Assembly: GCA_963788325.1 (NCBI GenBank)
Contig: CAWBGJ010000015.1
Coordinates: forward strand, 248,001 to 312,000
Direction of reading: 5' to 3'
Length of the DNA: 64,000 nucleotides
Source: Prado023 sp963788325
Lineage (GTDB): Bacteria; Actinomycetota; Actinomycetes; S36-B12; CAIYMF01
Shown here: positions 35,525 through 45,349 of the stretch, in pieces
Layout of the letters: the number at the start of each line of letters is the position of its first letter
How positions within the stretch are numbered: the stretch's first letter is position 1
The notes under the pieces: generated by a model
Told to the model about the DNA's origin: nothing
The model's database searches: none
What the model saw: the letters and a program-made list of their open reading frames with translations, nothing else
Program-made: the position numbers and the translations under genes

Positions 35525-36324
35525 CAGCGCGCCGACCTGCTGCCCCGCCGTTCGGCTCGGGCGCCGCGCCGCCGCGCCACCGCTGCACGCGCCTTCACGG
35601 CGCGCTCCTGGGCGCCCCAGACTGTGACCCGCCAGAGCGCCTCGCGCACGATGCTGCCGTTCATCTTCGAGGTGCCGAACTCGCGCTCCACGAAGGTGAT
35701 CGGGACCTCGCGGACGCGAAGACCCGAGGCGACGGCACGTCGGGCCATGTCCACCTGGAAGCAGTAGCCCTGCGAGGCGACCTGGTGGACGTCCAGGGCG
35801 CGCAGTGCGCTGGCACGGAACACCCGGTAGCCGCCGGTGGCATCCTGCAGCGGGATGTCCAGGGCCATCCGGGTGTACAGGTTGCCGCCGCGGGAGAGCA
35901 CCTCACGCGACTTCGGCCAGTTGACCACCTCGCCCCCGGGCACCCACCGGGAGCCCAGCACCAGGTCAGCCTCACGCAGCGCGTCGAGGAGCAGGGGCAG
36001 CTGCTCGGGCTTGTGTGATCCGTCTGCGTCCATCTCGACCAGGACCTCGTAACCCCGCTCCAGGCCCCACGCGAATCCGGCCAGGTAGGCCGCGCCCAGC
36101 CCCTCCTTGCCCAGCCGGTGCAGGACGTGGACCTGCTCGTCGGCGCCGGCCAGCTCATCGGCGATCTGGCCGGTGCCGTCCGGGGAGTTGTCGTCGGCGA
36201 CCAGGACGTGCGCCTCGGGCACCGCGGCCCGGACCCGGGCCGTGATGCGGGCGACGTTCTCCCGCTCGTTGTACGTCGGGATGATCACCAGGATCGGGCC
36301 GAGGTCGGCGAACTGCTGCGTCAC
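35524..36324 (-). CDS. ppm1: Polyprenol monophosphomannose synthase
   Basis: A 266-residue GT2 glycosyltransferase that makes polyprenyl-phosphate-mannose, the donor for lipoglycans and protein O-mannosylation. Motifs: LVIIPTYNERENV, LVADDNSPDGTGQIADEL, the DXD-like EMDADGSHKPEQLPLL, VLGSRWVPGG and the acceptor loop GYRVFRASAL...FVEREFGTSKM. The tail is Arg/Ala-rich. GTG 36324 has GAGAAT 6 nt upstream. Mycobacterial Ppm1 is fused to Lnt; here the Lnt gene is separate, about 3 kb away. Confidence 0.93.
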   Translation of the reverse strand: MTQQFADLGPILVIIPTYNERENVARITARVRAAVPEAHVLVADDNSPDGTGQIADELAGADEQVHVLHRLGKEGLGAAYLAGFAWGLERGYEVLVEMDADGSHKPEQLPLLLDALREADLVLGSRWVPGGEVVNWPKSREVLSRGGNLYTRMALDIPLQDATGGYRVFRASALRALDVHQVASQGYCFQVDMARRAVASGLRVREVPITFVEREFGTSKMNGSIVREALWRVTVWGAQERAVKARAAVARRRGARAERRGSRSAR

Positions 36325-36330
36325 GGTGTC

Positions 36331-36336
36331 ATTCTC
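36331..36336 (-). promoter_or_regulatory. -10-like GAGAAT of ppm1-fxsA
   Basis: GAGAAT on the minus strand ends 6 nt before GTG 36324 with no Shine-Dalgarno. Leaderless spacing. Confidence 0.4.
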
Positions 36337-36447
36337 CCACGTCGTGAGGCTCGCGAGGCCTGGGCCGAGGGCGCCTCGGAACAGCCTTCGGCACGGATCC
36401 TCATCGCTGGTAGCGTCGTGGGCACGTCGACCACGAGGAGTGCACGC

Positions 36448-36828
36448 ATGGCAGCCAGGATCCGGATCGGTCAGGTGCAGGACTTCCCCGCAGGTCAGCT
36501 CACGGAGATCGAGGTCGAGGGCACCAAGCTACTGGTCGGCCACGACGACGAGGGCCTGTGCGCGGCGCGCAACCGCTGCCCGCACCTGGGTCTTTCGCTC
36601 ACCTCCGGCCCGGGCGGCACGCACTACTCCGACGGGGTGGTCACCTGTGCCTGGCACAACTCGACGTTCGTGGTCCGCAGCGGCGAGAACCTCGACTGGG
36701 TGTCGGGGATCGCCGGACGCGACGTGCCGCGCTGGTCGCGTCGCATGATCGCCGCCGGTCGCAAGCCCGCACCTCTGACCACCTACACCGTGGTCGTCGA
36801 GGGCGACGAGGTCTTCGTCGAGGTCTGA
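36448..36828 (+). CDS. Rieske [2Fe-2S] protein
   Basis: A 126-residue soluble Rieske ferredoxin-like protein. The cluster ligands are CPHLGLSLTSG (Cys-x-His) and CAWHNSTF (Cys-x-x-His). It lacks a transmembrane anchor and an oxygenase domain, so it is probably a small electron-transfer protein or the ferredoxin part of an oxygenase. ATG 36448 has GAGGAG 9 nt upstream. It is divergent from ppm1, with no redox partner gene nearby. Confidence 0.9.
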   Translation: MAARIRIGQVQDFPAGQLTEIEVEGTKLLVGHDDEGLCAARNRCPHLGLSLTSGPGGTHYSDGVVTCAWHNSTFVVRSGENLDWVSGIAGRDVPRWSRRMIAAGRKPAPLTTYTVVVEGDEVFVEV

Positions 36829-36970
36829 GGACGGCTCGTTGTGACCGCCCCTCCCCCTCGTCCGGGGCCGGGGGTGGGGCGAGTGCGGTGCGGGTGCGCC
36901 CCACGTGCGGGACCCGCGTCATCCGGCGCGTTGCCAGGCGTATGATTCCTCCTGATTCAGGGGGTTTCTC

Positions 36971-39070
36971 ATGGGGCGCTCAGCGCTCATCGTCGTACTC
37001 GTCAGCATCCTCGGACTGGCCGTTCCCGGCGCGCCCGCCGCGGTCGCGCTGGACAGTTCGCCACTGACCCAGCTCAGCGCGGAACTACCCGCCGACGGGG
37101 TCGACCAGCAGACCACCGAGGCGCTGGCCGACGCAGTCGAGACGCCCGCCCCGCTGTCCATCACGCCCGACTCGAGCCTGCGTGTGACCTGGGCTGAGGA
37201 GGAGCTGGACCCCGACCTGGCCGCGCACGTGGCGGGGGTCGACATCGCAGGCGCGGTCGCCGGGGCGTCCTACCGGGTGTCGCTGGCCGGTGCCGGACCC
37301 ATCGAGGTCTACGTCGTGGGTGCCGACGGTGAGGTCGTCGCGGCCGCCGGGCACCCCGACGCTGCCATCGCCGCGCCGGACCTGGAGTTCGAGTACGCCA
37401 CCGATGACGTGATCGTCCTGGTCAGCGACGGCAGTTCGCCGACCAGCCCCGAGGCCACCCTCACCCTGGCCCGCTACACCGGTGACGAGGAGGTCCGTGC
37501 ACCCCAGGCGACCCTGGCTGCTGCGGTGGAGAGCGCCACCCTGCGTCCCACCGACCCGCACGTGCCATTCCAGGGCGGGCACGTGGCGCGCGTGCACACA
37601 GTTCCTGCGGCGGTCCAACCGGGTCAGGTGCTTGCGCTGGACTTCCAGGGCGGCACCCTTGCCAATCCCGTCCTGATGATCCTCGACAGCGCCGGCACGG
37701 TGGTCGACGCGGGGCTGCTCGACGTGGGCCCGGTCGAGTTCCCGCTCGAGGCCGGGGAGCGCTTCCTGATCACCTCGGCCCTGCCCGACCAGTTCGGCAG
37801 CTACTCGTTCGGGTGGAAGTTCCGGGCCGGTCCCGTGCGGATCACCTCGGCCACCGGCAGCAAGCCGCTGCCCACCGGGCACGCCAGCGACCTGGTCACC
37901 GTGACGTGGTCAGGCGCGCCGTCTGTCGCCCCCGGTTGGGATGAGGTGCCGATCTGGGTTCAGCGACCGGGCCTGAGCCTTGAGTACTCCCCCGATGGCA
38001 AGCAGTGGTTCGCCTCGGACCAGCAGGAGATGTCCGGCGGACGGGGCACCTGGCCCGTCCCCGACGGCACCTGGAAGATCCGGCTGGTGGGCGAGTTCGA
38101 CGGGGAGGAGTTCTCCACCAACGTCGTGACCGTCACGTGCACCGGCGACCTCCACGGGTGGACCGACACAGCACTGCGGCTGGTCGTGCCGAACCGCTCG
38201 CCGCGCACTCCTGGCCTGCCCGATGGATACCGCGACGTCACCAGGGCCCGGCACCTTGTCCAGACCTACCGTGATGGACGCACCCGCACGGTGGTCAGCG
38301 AGGGCTCGGGGTACCCGGTCGAGTTCCGGGCCACGGGCTCGACCTCCTGGCAGGTGCTGCCGTTCGTCACCTCCGGGGCGGTCATCGTGCCCCGCACGGG
38401 TGAGATCCGGATTGAGGAGAACGGCCGCCGGACCAACGCCGTCCCGATCACGGTGGTCCCGGTCACCTCGGCGCTGTCGAGCACGGTGGCCAGGCCCACG
38501 CGCTCCGCTCAGGGCGGTGCGATGGACTTCCGCGGCACGATCTCCCAGAAATGGGCCGACGGGTCGTGGCGCGAGGCGCTCAACGGCACCAAGTACCGGG
38601 TCCAGGAACGGCGCAAGGGCAAGTGGCGCACGGTGTACCGGGGAGCCACCGCAGCATCCCGGCCGGGGAAGATCCACGCTGCCGTTCCACTGGCGCGCAC
38701 CGCCCGCTACCGGCTCACCGTCGACGGGCGCACCATCGGTTCCTGGAAGCTCGCGCCCGCGAAGCCGACGCGCACCGCGTGGATCACCAAGCCCGTGGTG
38801 CGACTGGAGAAGAAGGCGCGCTGGGGCTACGCGGCCTTCGACGTGCGTCAGCGCTACAGCGACGGTCACGTCGGCCCGCACTCGTCGGGCTGGATCGTGC
38901 GCGTCCAGCATCGCGCCCCGGGCGCCACCAAGTGGCGCACACTGGGCCGGCCCGGCCCCCCTCCCACGAACGAGCACGGCAACCCCGTGTACCACGCGGG
39001 GCACGGGCAGTGGCGGATCGTGGGCACCTACCGGGGCCGCACCTACACGTCGCCGACGACCCGGGTCTGA
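36971..39070 (+). CDS. Large secreted protein of unknown function
   Basis: A 699-residue exported protein. Signal peptide at residues 1-26 (ending PAAVA). The N-terminal half is acidic with beta-rich, PPC-like segments (GQVLALDFQGGTLANPVLMILDSAGTVVDAG...FPLEAGERFLIT). A middle Ig-like part contains SLEYSPDGKQWFAS. The C-terminal ~200 residues are strongly basic and Trp-rich, with repeated W-R-T-hydrophobic units (GKWRTVYRG, TKWRTLGRP, GQWRIVGTYRG). ATG 36971 follows AGGGGG. No catalytic motif is seen. The last 28 nt overlap the convergent Lnt gene. Confidence 0.75.
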   Translation: MGRSALIVVLVSILGLAVPGAPAAVALDSSPLTQLSAELPADGVDQQTTEALADAVETPAPLSITPDSSLRVTWAEEELDPDLAAHVAGVDIAGAVAGASYRVSLAGAGPIEVYVVGADGEVVAAAGHPDAAIAAPDLEFEYATDDVIVLVSDGSSPTSPEATLTLARYTGDEEVRAPQATLAAAVESATLRPTDPHVPFQGGHVARVHTVPAAVQPGQVLALDFQGGTLANPVLMILDSAGTVVDAGLLDVGPVEFPLEAGERFLITSALPDQFGSYSFGWKFRAGPVRITSATGSKPLPTGHASDLVTVTWSGAPSVAPGWDEVPIWVQRPGLSLEYSPDGKQWFASDQQEMSGGRGTWPVPDGTWKIRLVGEFDGEEFSTNVVTVTCTGDLHGWTDTALRLVVPNRSPRTPGLPDGYRDVTRARHLVQTYRDGRTRTVVSEGSGYPVEFRATGSTSWQVLPFVTSGAVIVPRTGEIRIEENGRRTNAVPITVVPVTSALSSTVARPTRSAQGGAMDFRGTISQKWADGSWREALNGTKYRVQERRKGKWRTVYRGATAASRPGKIHAAVPLARTARYRLTVDGRTIGSWKLAPAKPTRTAWITKPVVRLEKKARWGYAAFDVRQRYSDGHVGPHSSGWIVRVQHRAPGATKWRTLGRPGPPPTNEHGNPVYHAGHGQWRIVGTYRGRTYTSPTTRV

Positions 39071-40659
39071 TCGGTCGACCGAGCTGGTGCTGGCCTGCGG
39101 CCGCCGACGACCAGCAGGACAACGAGCAACGCGGCTGCGGCCAGTTCCAGCCAGCCGTCCAGTCGCATCGCCGGAGTCAGCCCGGAGCGCATCGGCACCT
39201 GGGCGACGGTGGCATCCGCGGTGAACTCCTCGGTCTGCCACTGCAGGGCCCCATGCGGGTCGATCACCGCGCTGATCCCGGACGTGGCGGCCACCACGGT
39301 CGTGCGTCCGCTGGCCACCGCCTGCACCTGGCTGATGGCCAACTGCTGCGCGGGCTGGCCGGTGCGCCCATAGGTGGCGTTGTTGGTCTGCACGACCAGC
39401 ACCTGACCACCTGCACGCACCGCGTCGCGGACCAACTCGTCGTAGGCGATCTCGAAGCAGATCACCACCCCGGCAGGCACCGGTCCGACCTGCAGCAGGC
39501 CCGGTTCTGACCCTGCCGCGAAGTCCCGCGGGATCCGGTCGAAGCGGGTGATGAACCTGCTCAGCAGGCCGCGCAGGGGCAGGTACTCGCCGAACGGGAC
39601 CGGATGGCGCTTCACGTAGGCCTCCCCCGGCCCGGACACCGGGTCCCAGACGAGCCCCACGTTGAGGATGGTCCCGGGGTGCTCCCCGACAGGCGGGTCA
39701 TCGGGGTTCACCATGACCGCACCCACGAGGATCGGAGCCCCGATCGCGTCGGCGGCGGCATCGATCTGCGCCGCCGCGTCCGCGTTGCGCAGCGGGTCGA
39801 TGTCCGAGGAGTTCTCCGGCCAGATCACCGCGACGGGTGCGGGCTGCGGCGCCGGCGGCGACCTGCGCGGCCAGCTCCTGGGTGACGCGCACGTGGTTGT
39901 CCAGGACGGCCCGGCGCTGGGCGTTGAAGTCCAGGCCCAGGCGGGGGACGTTGCCCTGCACGACGGCGATCGGCTGGGCGGCACGGTCGGGACCGCCCCA
40001 GTCCGCGGCCCGCGCGGCAGCGCCGCCACCGACAAGGGCTGCGATCACGCAGCCCGGCGACCCCGGCCCGGCGCAGCTGGCCGCTGCGCAGGTGGTCCCA
40101 GCCGAGCAAGAGGCGTGCGCCGGCAAGGGCCACCACGAACGTGACTGCCGCCGCCCCGCCGAGTGCCGCCCAGCCCACCAGCTCGCTGCCGGCCTGGGCG
40201 AACGCGAGCCGACCCCAGGGGAAGCCGCCCCACGGCACGCGCGCGCGCAGCGCCTCCATGCAGACCCAGAGCAGTGGAACGGTGAGCACCCACCAGCGGC
40301 GGGCGAGCAGGGCGGGCAGCAGCGCCCCGGCGACCGCCCAGAACAGCGCGCAGAGCACGGTCAGCGCGATCCACGCGTCTCGGTCCCAGAACCCGCATCC
40401 AGGTCAGCAGGACCAGGAAGAACGCGGTCCCGGCTGAGCCGAGCACCAGGGCCCCGGGACCGGACAGCCAACCGCCCGCGCGCCTTCCGGGCAGCCCGCG
40501 CACACTGGCGATCAGGCCCGCGAGCGCGGGCACCGCAAGCCAGCCCGACAGCCAGTCGAACGGCGGGAACGCCAGCGCCAGCGCGATTCCGGCGACCATC
40601 GCCACAGCCACGCGCACAGCCAGCACCGGCGTACCGGCAGTTCGCGCCGCGGTGGTCAT
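39043..40659 (-). pseudogene. lnt: Apolipoprotein N-acyltransferase, three frame breaks
   Basis: Restoring the frame gives a ~540-residue Lnt. N-terminal helices (FPPFDWLSGWLAVPALAGL; GALLPALLARRWWVLTVPLLWVCMEALR; WGGFPWGRLAFAQ) are followed by a nitrilase domain with the triad Glu in VAVIWPENSS, Lys in EAYVKRHPVPFGEY and Cys in GVVICFEIAYDE. Frame breaks lie near 40380, 40058 and 39850. All catalytic residues survive in one frame or another, which favours assembly errors over decay. ATG 40659 has GATGAT 7 nt upstream. Role: N-acylation of lipoproteins such as the protease and FKBP lipoproteins in this window. Confidence 0.82.
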
Positions 40660-40742
40660 GGGCCACATCATCGCCCAAGAACCCACCCCCGACCGCACCC
40701 TGCCTCCGCCCCGACCGCCTACCCCGCCCCCGGAGCCCGGGA

Positions 40743-40795
40743 GTTCCTCCACGTGGGCGTCGCCCAGACAGGGTTCCTCCACGTGGGCGTCGCCC
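40743..40795. repeat. 23-bp direct repeat, 30-bp period
   Basis: Two identical 23-nt units (40743-40765 and 40773-40795), each containing the palindrome CCACGTGG and GGGCGTCGCCC, lie in the 227-bp gap between kal and lnt. The units could bind a dimeric regulator of lnt or form hairpins ending the kam operon. Confidence 0.55.
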
Positions 40796-40886
40796 CGAGG
40801 CCCCTGGTGAGGAGGAACCAGCCGGTGGGCGCGGGTGCGGGCAGGACGGAGCGGGAGGGGGTGGCTCGGCGGCGACGGGCGCTGGC

Positions 40887-41366
40887 TCAGGCGGGGGCGA
40901 CCACCGTGCCGCGGGCGCTGGTGACCAGGATCGGCTCGGCCAGGACCTCGGCCGCACTCGACCCGCGCTCCGGCGTGCCCCGGCACACCACGTGCGCGGT
41001 GAACTCGATCTCGCGACTCCGGCGTCCTGCACGCACGAGCGTGGCCACGACCTCCACCACGTCTCCGCCACGCAGGGCGTTGCGGAACTGGACATCGGAG
41101 TACGACGCGAACAGGCCCTCGTCGCCGTCGGTGCGGATCAGCAACTCGGTGGCCACGTCACCGAACATCGCCAGGCTGTAGGCGCCGTCGACCAGGTTGC
41201 CGCCGTAGTGGGCGTGCGAGTAGGGCACGTAGCGCCGGTGCACCACCCGCAGGCCCACGGTCACTGCCGGACGACCCGCCGACGCGTCGCCCGACGCTCC
41301 CGCCGGACCGCCACCCGACCCGCCGTCCGACGCCTGCCCCACAGGGCTCTGCTGCGCCATGCTCAT
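40887..41366 (-). CDS. kal: 3-aminobutyryl-CoA ammonia-lyase (hotdog fold)
   Basis: A 159-residue hotdog protein, last gene of the lysine cluster. It would deaminate L-3-aminobutyryl-CoA to crotonyl-CoA. The core is TVGLRVVHRRYVPYSHAHYGGNLVDGAYSLAMFGDVATELLIRTDGDEGLFASYSDVQFRNALRGGDVVEV, with the Kal-type HAHYGGNLVDGA. The first ~35 residues are a Gly/Ala/Ser-rich extension. ATG 41366 overlaps the kamE stop (ATGA). Assignment rests on this position as much as on the fold, since hotdog proteins are diverse. Confidence 0.85.
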   Translation of the reverse strand: MSMAQQSPVGQASDGGSGGGPAGASGDASAGRPAVTVGLRVVHRRYVPYSHAHYGGNLVDGAYSLAMFGDVATELLIRTDGDEGLFASYSDVQFRNALRGGDVVEVVATLVRAGRRSREIEFTAHVVCRGTPERGSSAAEVLAEPILVTSARGTVVAPA

Positions 41367-42097
41367 CCCTCCTTCACCAGTCTGCTGACCAGGTACGACG
41401 CCACCTCGGCCGGCGTGGTTCCCTTGCCGAAGATCCGGTCGACGCCCAGGTCGGCAGCCATCGACTCGTCGAAGCGCGGTCCGCCCACGACGATCAGCGG
41501 GCGCCGCGTGGCCGGGAATGCCTCCCGGAACGCCGCGGTCATCTCCGCGGTGTTGTGCAGGTGCGCATCGCGCTGGGTCACCACCTGGGAGACCAGCACG
41601 GCGTCGGCCTTGACCGCGCCGGCGACCGACACGAGCTCCGGGACCGCAACCTGCGCACCGAGGTTGTGCACCTCGATCCCCGAGTAGTACTCCAGCCCCT
41701 TCTCCCCGGCGAACCCCTTGATGTTCAGGATCGCGTCGATGCCCACGGTGTGCGCGTCGGTGCCGATGCATGCCCCGACCACGACCAGCGGCCGCCGCAG
41801 CGTCTTGCGCACCACTGCGTTGACCTCCTTGGGGCTCAGCAGTGGGAAGTCACGCTCGAACACCTCGACCTTGTCCAGCTCGACGAGGTGGTTGACCCGG
41901 CCGTAGACGATGAAGAACGTGAAGTCGGGGCCCATCGGCTTGGCGTGGACGACCAGCGCGGGGTCGATGCCCATCTTGCGGGCCAGCTGCGCGGCGGCCC
42001 CCTCCGCACGCTTGTCGTGCGGGACGGGCAGCGTGAAGGACACCTGCACCATCCCGTCGCCAGTGGCGTCCCCGTAGGGGCGGATCACGTTGCTCAC
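41363..42097 (-). CDS. kamE: Lysine 5,6-aminomutase beta subunit
   Basis: A 244-residue B12-binding subunit of the adenosylcobalamin- and PLP-dependent aminomutase. The cobalamin motif DxHxxG is present in VVVGACIGTDAHTVGIDAILNIKG, and the later GG and SxL-type positions in ADAVLVSQVVTQ and RPLIVVGGPRF. The PLP-lysine region lies in the N-terminal domain. GTG 42097 overlaps the kamD stop (GTGA). Partner of KamD: converts L-beta-lysine to 3,5-diaminohexanoate. Confidence 0.95.
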   Translation of the reverse strand: MSNVIRPYGDATGDGMVQVSFTLPVPHDKRAEGAAAQLARKMGIDPALVVHAKPMGPDFTFFIVYGRVNHLVELDKVEVFERDFPLLSPKEVNAVVRKTLRRPLVVVGACIGTDAHTVGIDAILNIKGFAGEKGLEYYSGIEVHNLGAQVAVPELVSVAGAVKADAVLVSQVVTQRDAHLHNTAEMTAAFREAFPATRRPLIVVGGPRFDESMAADLGVDRIFGKGTTPAEVASYLVSRLVKEG

Positions 42098-43666
42098 GCG
42101 GGCACCTCCTCGAGGACCACCGAGACGGGGTTGAGGTACCCGTCAGCCCGGGCGACCACCCCGTCGAGGCCCTTGCCCTTGTCCGCGGGTCGCTTCATCA
42201 GCCCGAAGGTGCCGTCGGCGATCGCCTCGAGCAGGGTGTCCTCGCCGATCCGCTCGAGCAGGTCGACCGCTTCGCCGAGCACCTGGTGGGCCCGGGTCAC
42301 GATCAGTCCGTCCGGCGCGGGGTGGAAGTCCTGCGCCAGCCCGCCGGCCGCCTCCATCACGTAGCGCACGTTCTGCAGGGCCAGGTCGCGATCGGACAAC
42401 CACGGCGTCACCACCGCCTCGGTCATCATGCCGACGAGCAGGATCCCCTGGTCGGTCAGCGCTCCGGCGAGGTTGAAGAAGCCGTCGAGCAGGTAGCCAC
42501 GGAACACGTCGCCGGTCATGTGCTTCGTGGGCGGCATCCACTTCAGCGGGGCATCCGGGAACAGCTCGCGGGCCAGCAGCGCGTGCGCGAGCTCGAGGCG
42601 GAACGAGTCGCGGATCTCCGGGTTGATCTCGAACGCGTGGCCCAGCCCGAGCTGCCAGTCGGCCAGCCCTGCGGCGTGGCCGAAGTACTCGTTGAGCAGT
42701 TGGCTGACCGTCACCGTGTGGGCCGCGTCGACCGCGTCGGCGGTGGTCAGGTAGTTGTCCTCACCGGTGTTGATGATGATGCCCGCACGCGCGTGCACCT
42801 GCCGGGCGAAGTGCTGGTCGGTGAAGGTGCGGATCGGGTTGATGTCGCGGAAGAGGATGCCGTACATGGAGTCGTTGAGCATCATGTCCAGGCGCTCCAG
42901 GCCGGCCAGTGCTGCGATCTCGGGCATGCACAGCCCCGAGGCGTAGTTGGTCAGGCGCACGTAGCGCCCGAGCTCCTTGGACACGTCGTCCAGGGCCGCG
43001 CGCATGATCCGGAAGTTCTCCTGGGTCGCGTAGGTGCCTGCGTACCCCTCTGTGGTAGCCCCCTCCGGCACGAAGTCCAGCAGCGACTGCCCGGTCGAGC
43101 GGATCACCGCGATGATGTCCGCGCCCTCCCGCGCGGCGGCCTGGGCCTGCGGGACGTCCTCATGGATGTTGCCCGTGGCCACGATCAGGTAGATCCACGG
43201 CTTGTGGTCCACCGGGTAGCGGGTGAGCCACTTGTCGCGTGCCGCCCGCTGCCGGTCGACCCGCCGGACCCCGCCGCGCGCCGCCCTCATCGCTGCGGTG
43301 GTGGCACCAGCAGCTGCACGGCCCTCGGGCACCCGGAACTCGACCGAGCCGGCCGCCGCCCGCTGCGCGAGGGTGAGCAGCGGCGAGCCGCCACCGATGC
43401 CGGCGCGGCGCTGGGCGGCCAGGGCGTCCCAGACTGGCAGCGCGACGCCCTGGACCAGGCCGACCTGCTCGTCGACGGTGTCCACGAGCCGGTTGACCCA
43501 GGGGATGCCCTCCACGTCGGCGCCCTCGAGCCCGGCCATGCGCAGCACCGCCCGCTCGATCGAGACCGTCGTGTGCGCCTGCGCCAGGTCGACCACCGGC
43601 TGGCCGGCCCGTGCCGCGAGCTTGACGGGCCCGGGCAACCGTCGCCGGGTCAAGGTTGAGCCTCAT
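42094..43666 (-). CDS. kamD: Lysine 5,6-aminomutase alpha subunit, one frame break near the N-terminus
   Basis: A ~523-residue TIM-barrel catalytic subunit. The body is intact (PWIYLIVATGNIHEDVPQAQAAAREGADIIAVIRSTGQSLLDFVP; NYASGLCMPEIAALAGLERLDMMLNDSMYGILFRDINP). The true N-terminus MRLNLDPATVARAR begins at ATG 43666, whose ATGA overlaps the amidohydrolase stop. One extra base near 43621-43630 shifts into the main frame (KLAARAGQPVVDLAQAHTTVSIERAVLRMAG). As read without correction the longest frame starts at 43653. Works with KamE; the loss of frame in a fully conserved gene looks like an assembly error. Confidence 0.93.
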
Positions 43667-45300
43667 GGCTGCACGCTCCCAGAGTCGGGCAGGCCCTCGC
43701 CTGCCGGTGAGTCAGTTGCCAGGTGGATGGTGCGCCCGTCGAGCACGGTGGCCAGGCACCGGGGTGCGGGGGTGCCCGGATCCAGCCGGGGCAGGCCCGG
43801 AGTGCCCGACCGCGGGTCGGTGCTCCAGCCGGCCACCCGGCCGTCCGGGGCAGCCACGACCAGCTCGTCGACCTCCCAGACCGCATAGGTCGCCGGCGCA
43901 CCGGGCGCGAGCACGCCGGCGTCGTCGCGGCCGGCGGCCCGCCAACCGCCGCGGGTGGCGGCGGCGAATGCGGCACGCGCGCTGATCCGGGCCGCAGGCT
44001 GGTGGTGCCACATCGCCGCGCGCACCCACTCCCACGGTTCGATGGCCGTCACCGGACTGTCCGACCCGAAGGCCAGGGAGACGCCCGCCCGGACCAGGCC
44101 GGCGAGGTCGTGCAGGCCCGCAGCGCGATCGGCGCCGAGCCGGGCGACATACGCGCCGTCGGACGCGCCCCAGTGGGCATCGAACAGCGGTTGGACGCTG
44201 GCGATCGCCCCGGCGCGGGCCAGCACCTCGGCCTGCGTGGGGCTGACCATCGTGAGGTGTTCGATGCGGTGGCGCGCCGCGCGCACGGCAGCCTGCCCGC
44301 AGCGGTCGATGGCCACCAGCAGGCCCACCGCCACCGACTCGATCGCCGCATCACCGATCGCGTGGAAGCCTGCCTGCAGGCCCGCCTCGGTGCAGGCGAC
44401 CAGGTGCTCGGCCACCGCGTCGGCGTCGAGGTACTGATTCCCGCGGGAGTCGGGCGCATCCGAGTAGGGCTCGCTCAGCAGGGCTGTGTGCGAGCCCAGC
44501 GCACCGTCGACGAACAGGTCCCCCGCTGCCCCGGCCGCGCCCAGGTCCAGCGCCGCGGCCGGTCCGCCGGCCTGGCCCCAGTAGGCCACCAGGTCGGGGC
44601 CGGGTGTGCCCGCGGCGAGCGCAACAAGCGCGCGCAGGTCTGCCGCGCCGTTGATGTCGGGCCCGGCCGCCTCGTGCAGCGCCGCCACCCCTGCGGCGGC
44701 TGCGTGCTCCCGGGTGGCGCGTTGCGCCGACTCGCGCAGGCCCCCGGGCAGCTCCTCGGTGACGTGCGCCCGGACCAGGTGGTGGGCGTCGGCGGTCACG
44801 CGCCCGGAGTCCTCGAACCCTCGGGCTCCCGCGATGCCCGGGACCAGCGCGACCAGTGCGCTGGACACCACCGCTGAGTGCACGTCGATCCGCGACAGGT
44901 AGACCACCGACCCCCAGCTGGCCCGGTCCAGTTCGGTGCGGGTGGGCAGTCGCTGGTCGGGCCACCGGGTCTCGTCCCAGCCGTGGCCGACGATCGGCCG
45001 GCCGCGACCGGCGCGGGCCTCGGCGCTCACGGCCGCCAGCAGGTCCTCCCGACTGTCCACCCCGCGCAGGTCCAAGCCGAGCAGCGTCAGTCCGGTGGCG
45101 GTGTGGTGCACATGCGCGTCGACGAAAGCCGGTGCCACCAGGGCACCCCCGAGGTCCACGACCGCGTCGGCGGAGTCCCGATGCACGTCGGCACCGGAAT
45201 CCGGGCCGACCCAGGCGATCGTGTCGTCGACGACCAGCATCGCCCCCGCCCCGGGCGCTCCGGGCGCATGGATCGCACCACCACGCAGCAGCAACCTCAT
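43663..45300 (-). CDS. Amidohydrolase family 3 (YtcJ-like) metal-dependent hydrolase
   Basis: A 545-residue amidohydrolase. Metal ligands are readable: FVDAHVHHTATG (HxH), the second-site His in AGFHAIGDAAIES, RIEHLTMVSP, and the Asp in LAFGSDSPVTAIEPWEW. The order matches YtcJ/exoenzyme-regulatory type amidohydrolases. It sits inside the lysine cluster between kdd and kamD, 49 nt after kdd and overlapping kamD, so it is cotranscribed. No step of the known lysine fermentation needs an amidohydrolase, and its substrate (perhaps an N-acyl or lactam form of a lysine intermediate) is a guess. ATG 45300 has no ribosome-binding site. Confidence 0.87.
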   Translation of the reverse strand: MRLLLRGGAIHAPGAPGAGAMLVVDDTIAWVGPDSGADVHRDSADAVVDLGGALVAPAFVDAHVHHTATGLTLLGLDLRGVDSREDLLAAVSAEARAGRGRPIVGHGWDETRWPDQRLPTRTELDRASWGSVVYLSRIDVHSAVVSSALVALVPGIAGARGFEDSGRVTADAHHLVRAHVTEELPGGLRESAQRATREHAAAAGVAALHEAAGPDINGAADLRALVALAAGTPGPDLVAYWGQAGGPAAALDLGAAGAAGDLFVDGALGSHTALLSEPYSDAPDSRGNQYLDADAVAEHLVACTEAGLQAGFHAIGDAAIESVAVGLLVAIDRCGQAAVRAARHRIEHLTMVSPTQAEVLARAGAIASVQPLFDAHWGASDGAYVARLGADRAAGLHDLAGLVRAGVSLAFGSDSPVTAIEPWEWVRAAMWHHQPAARISARAAFAAATRGGWRAAGRDDAGVLAPGAPATYAVWEVDELVVAAPDGRVAGWSTDPRSGTPGLPRLDPGTPAPRCLATVLDGRTIHLATDSPAGEGLPDSGSVQP

Positions 45301-45349
45301 CCGCGCACGCCCGGCCCGACCGGCACGCTCGGCCCAAACGGCAGGCTCC

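Noticed and set aside
40681..40886. CRISPR-like repeat in the kal-lnt gap
   Set aside because: Only two units with a 7-nt spacer; no further copies and no cas genes in the window.
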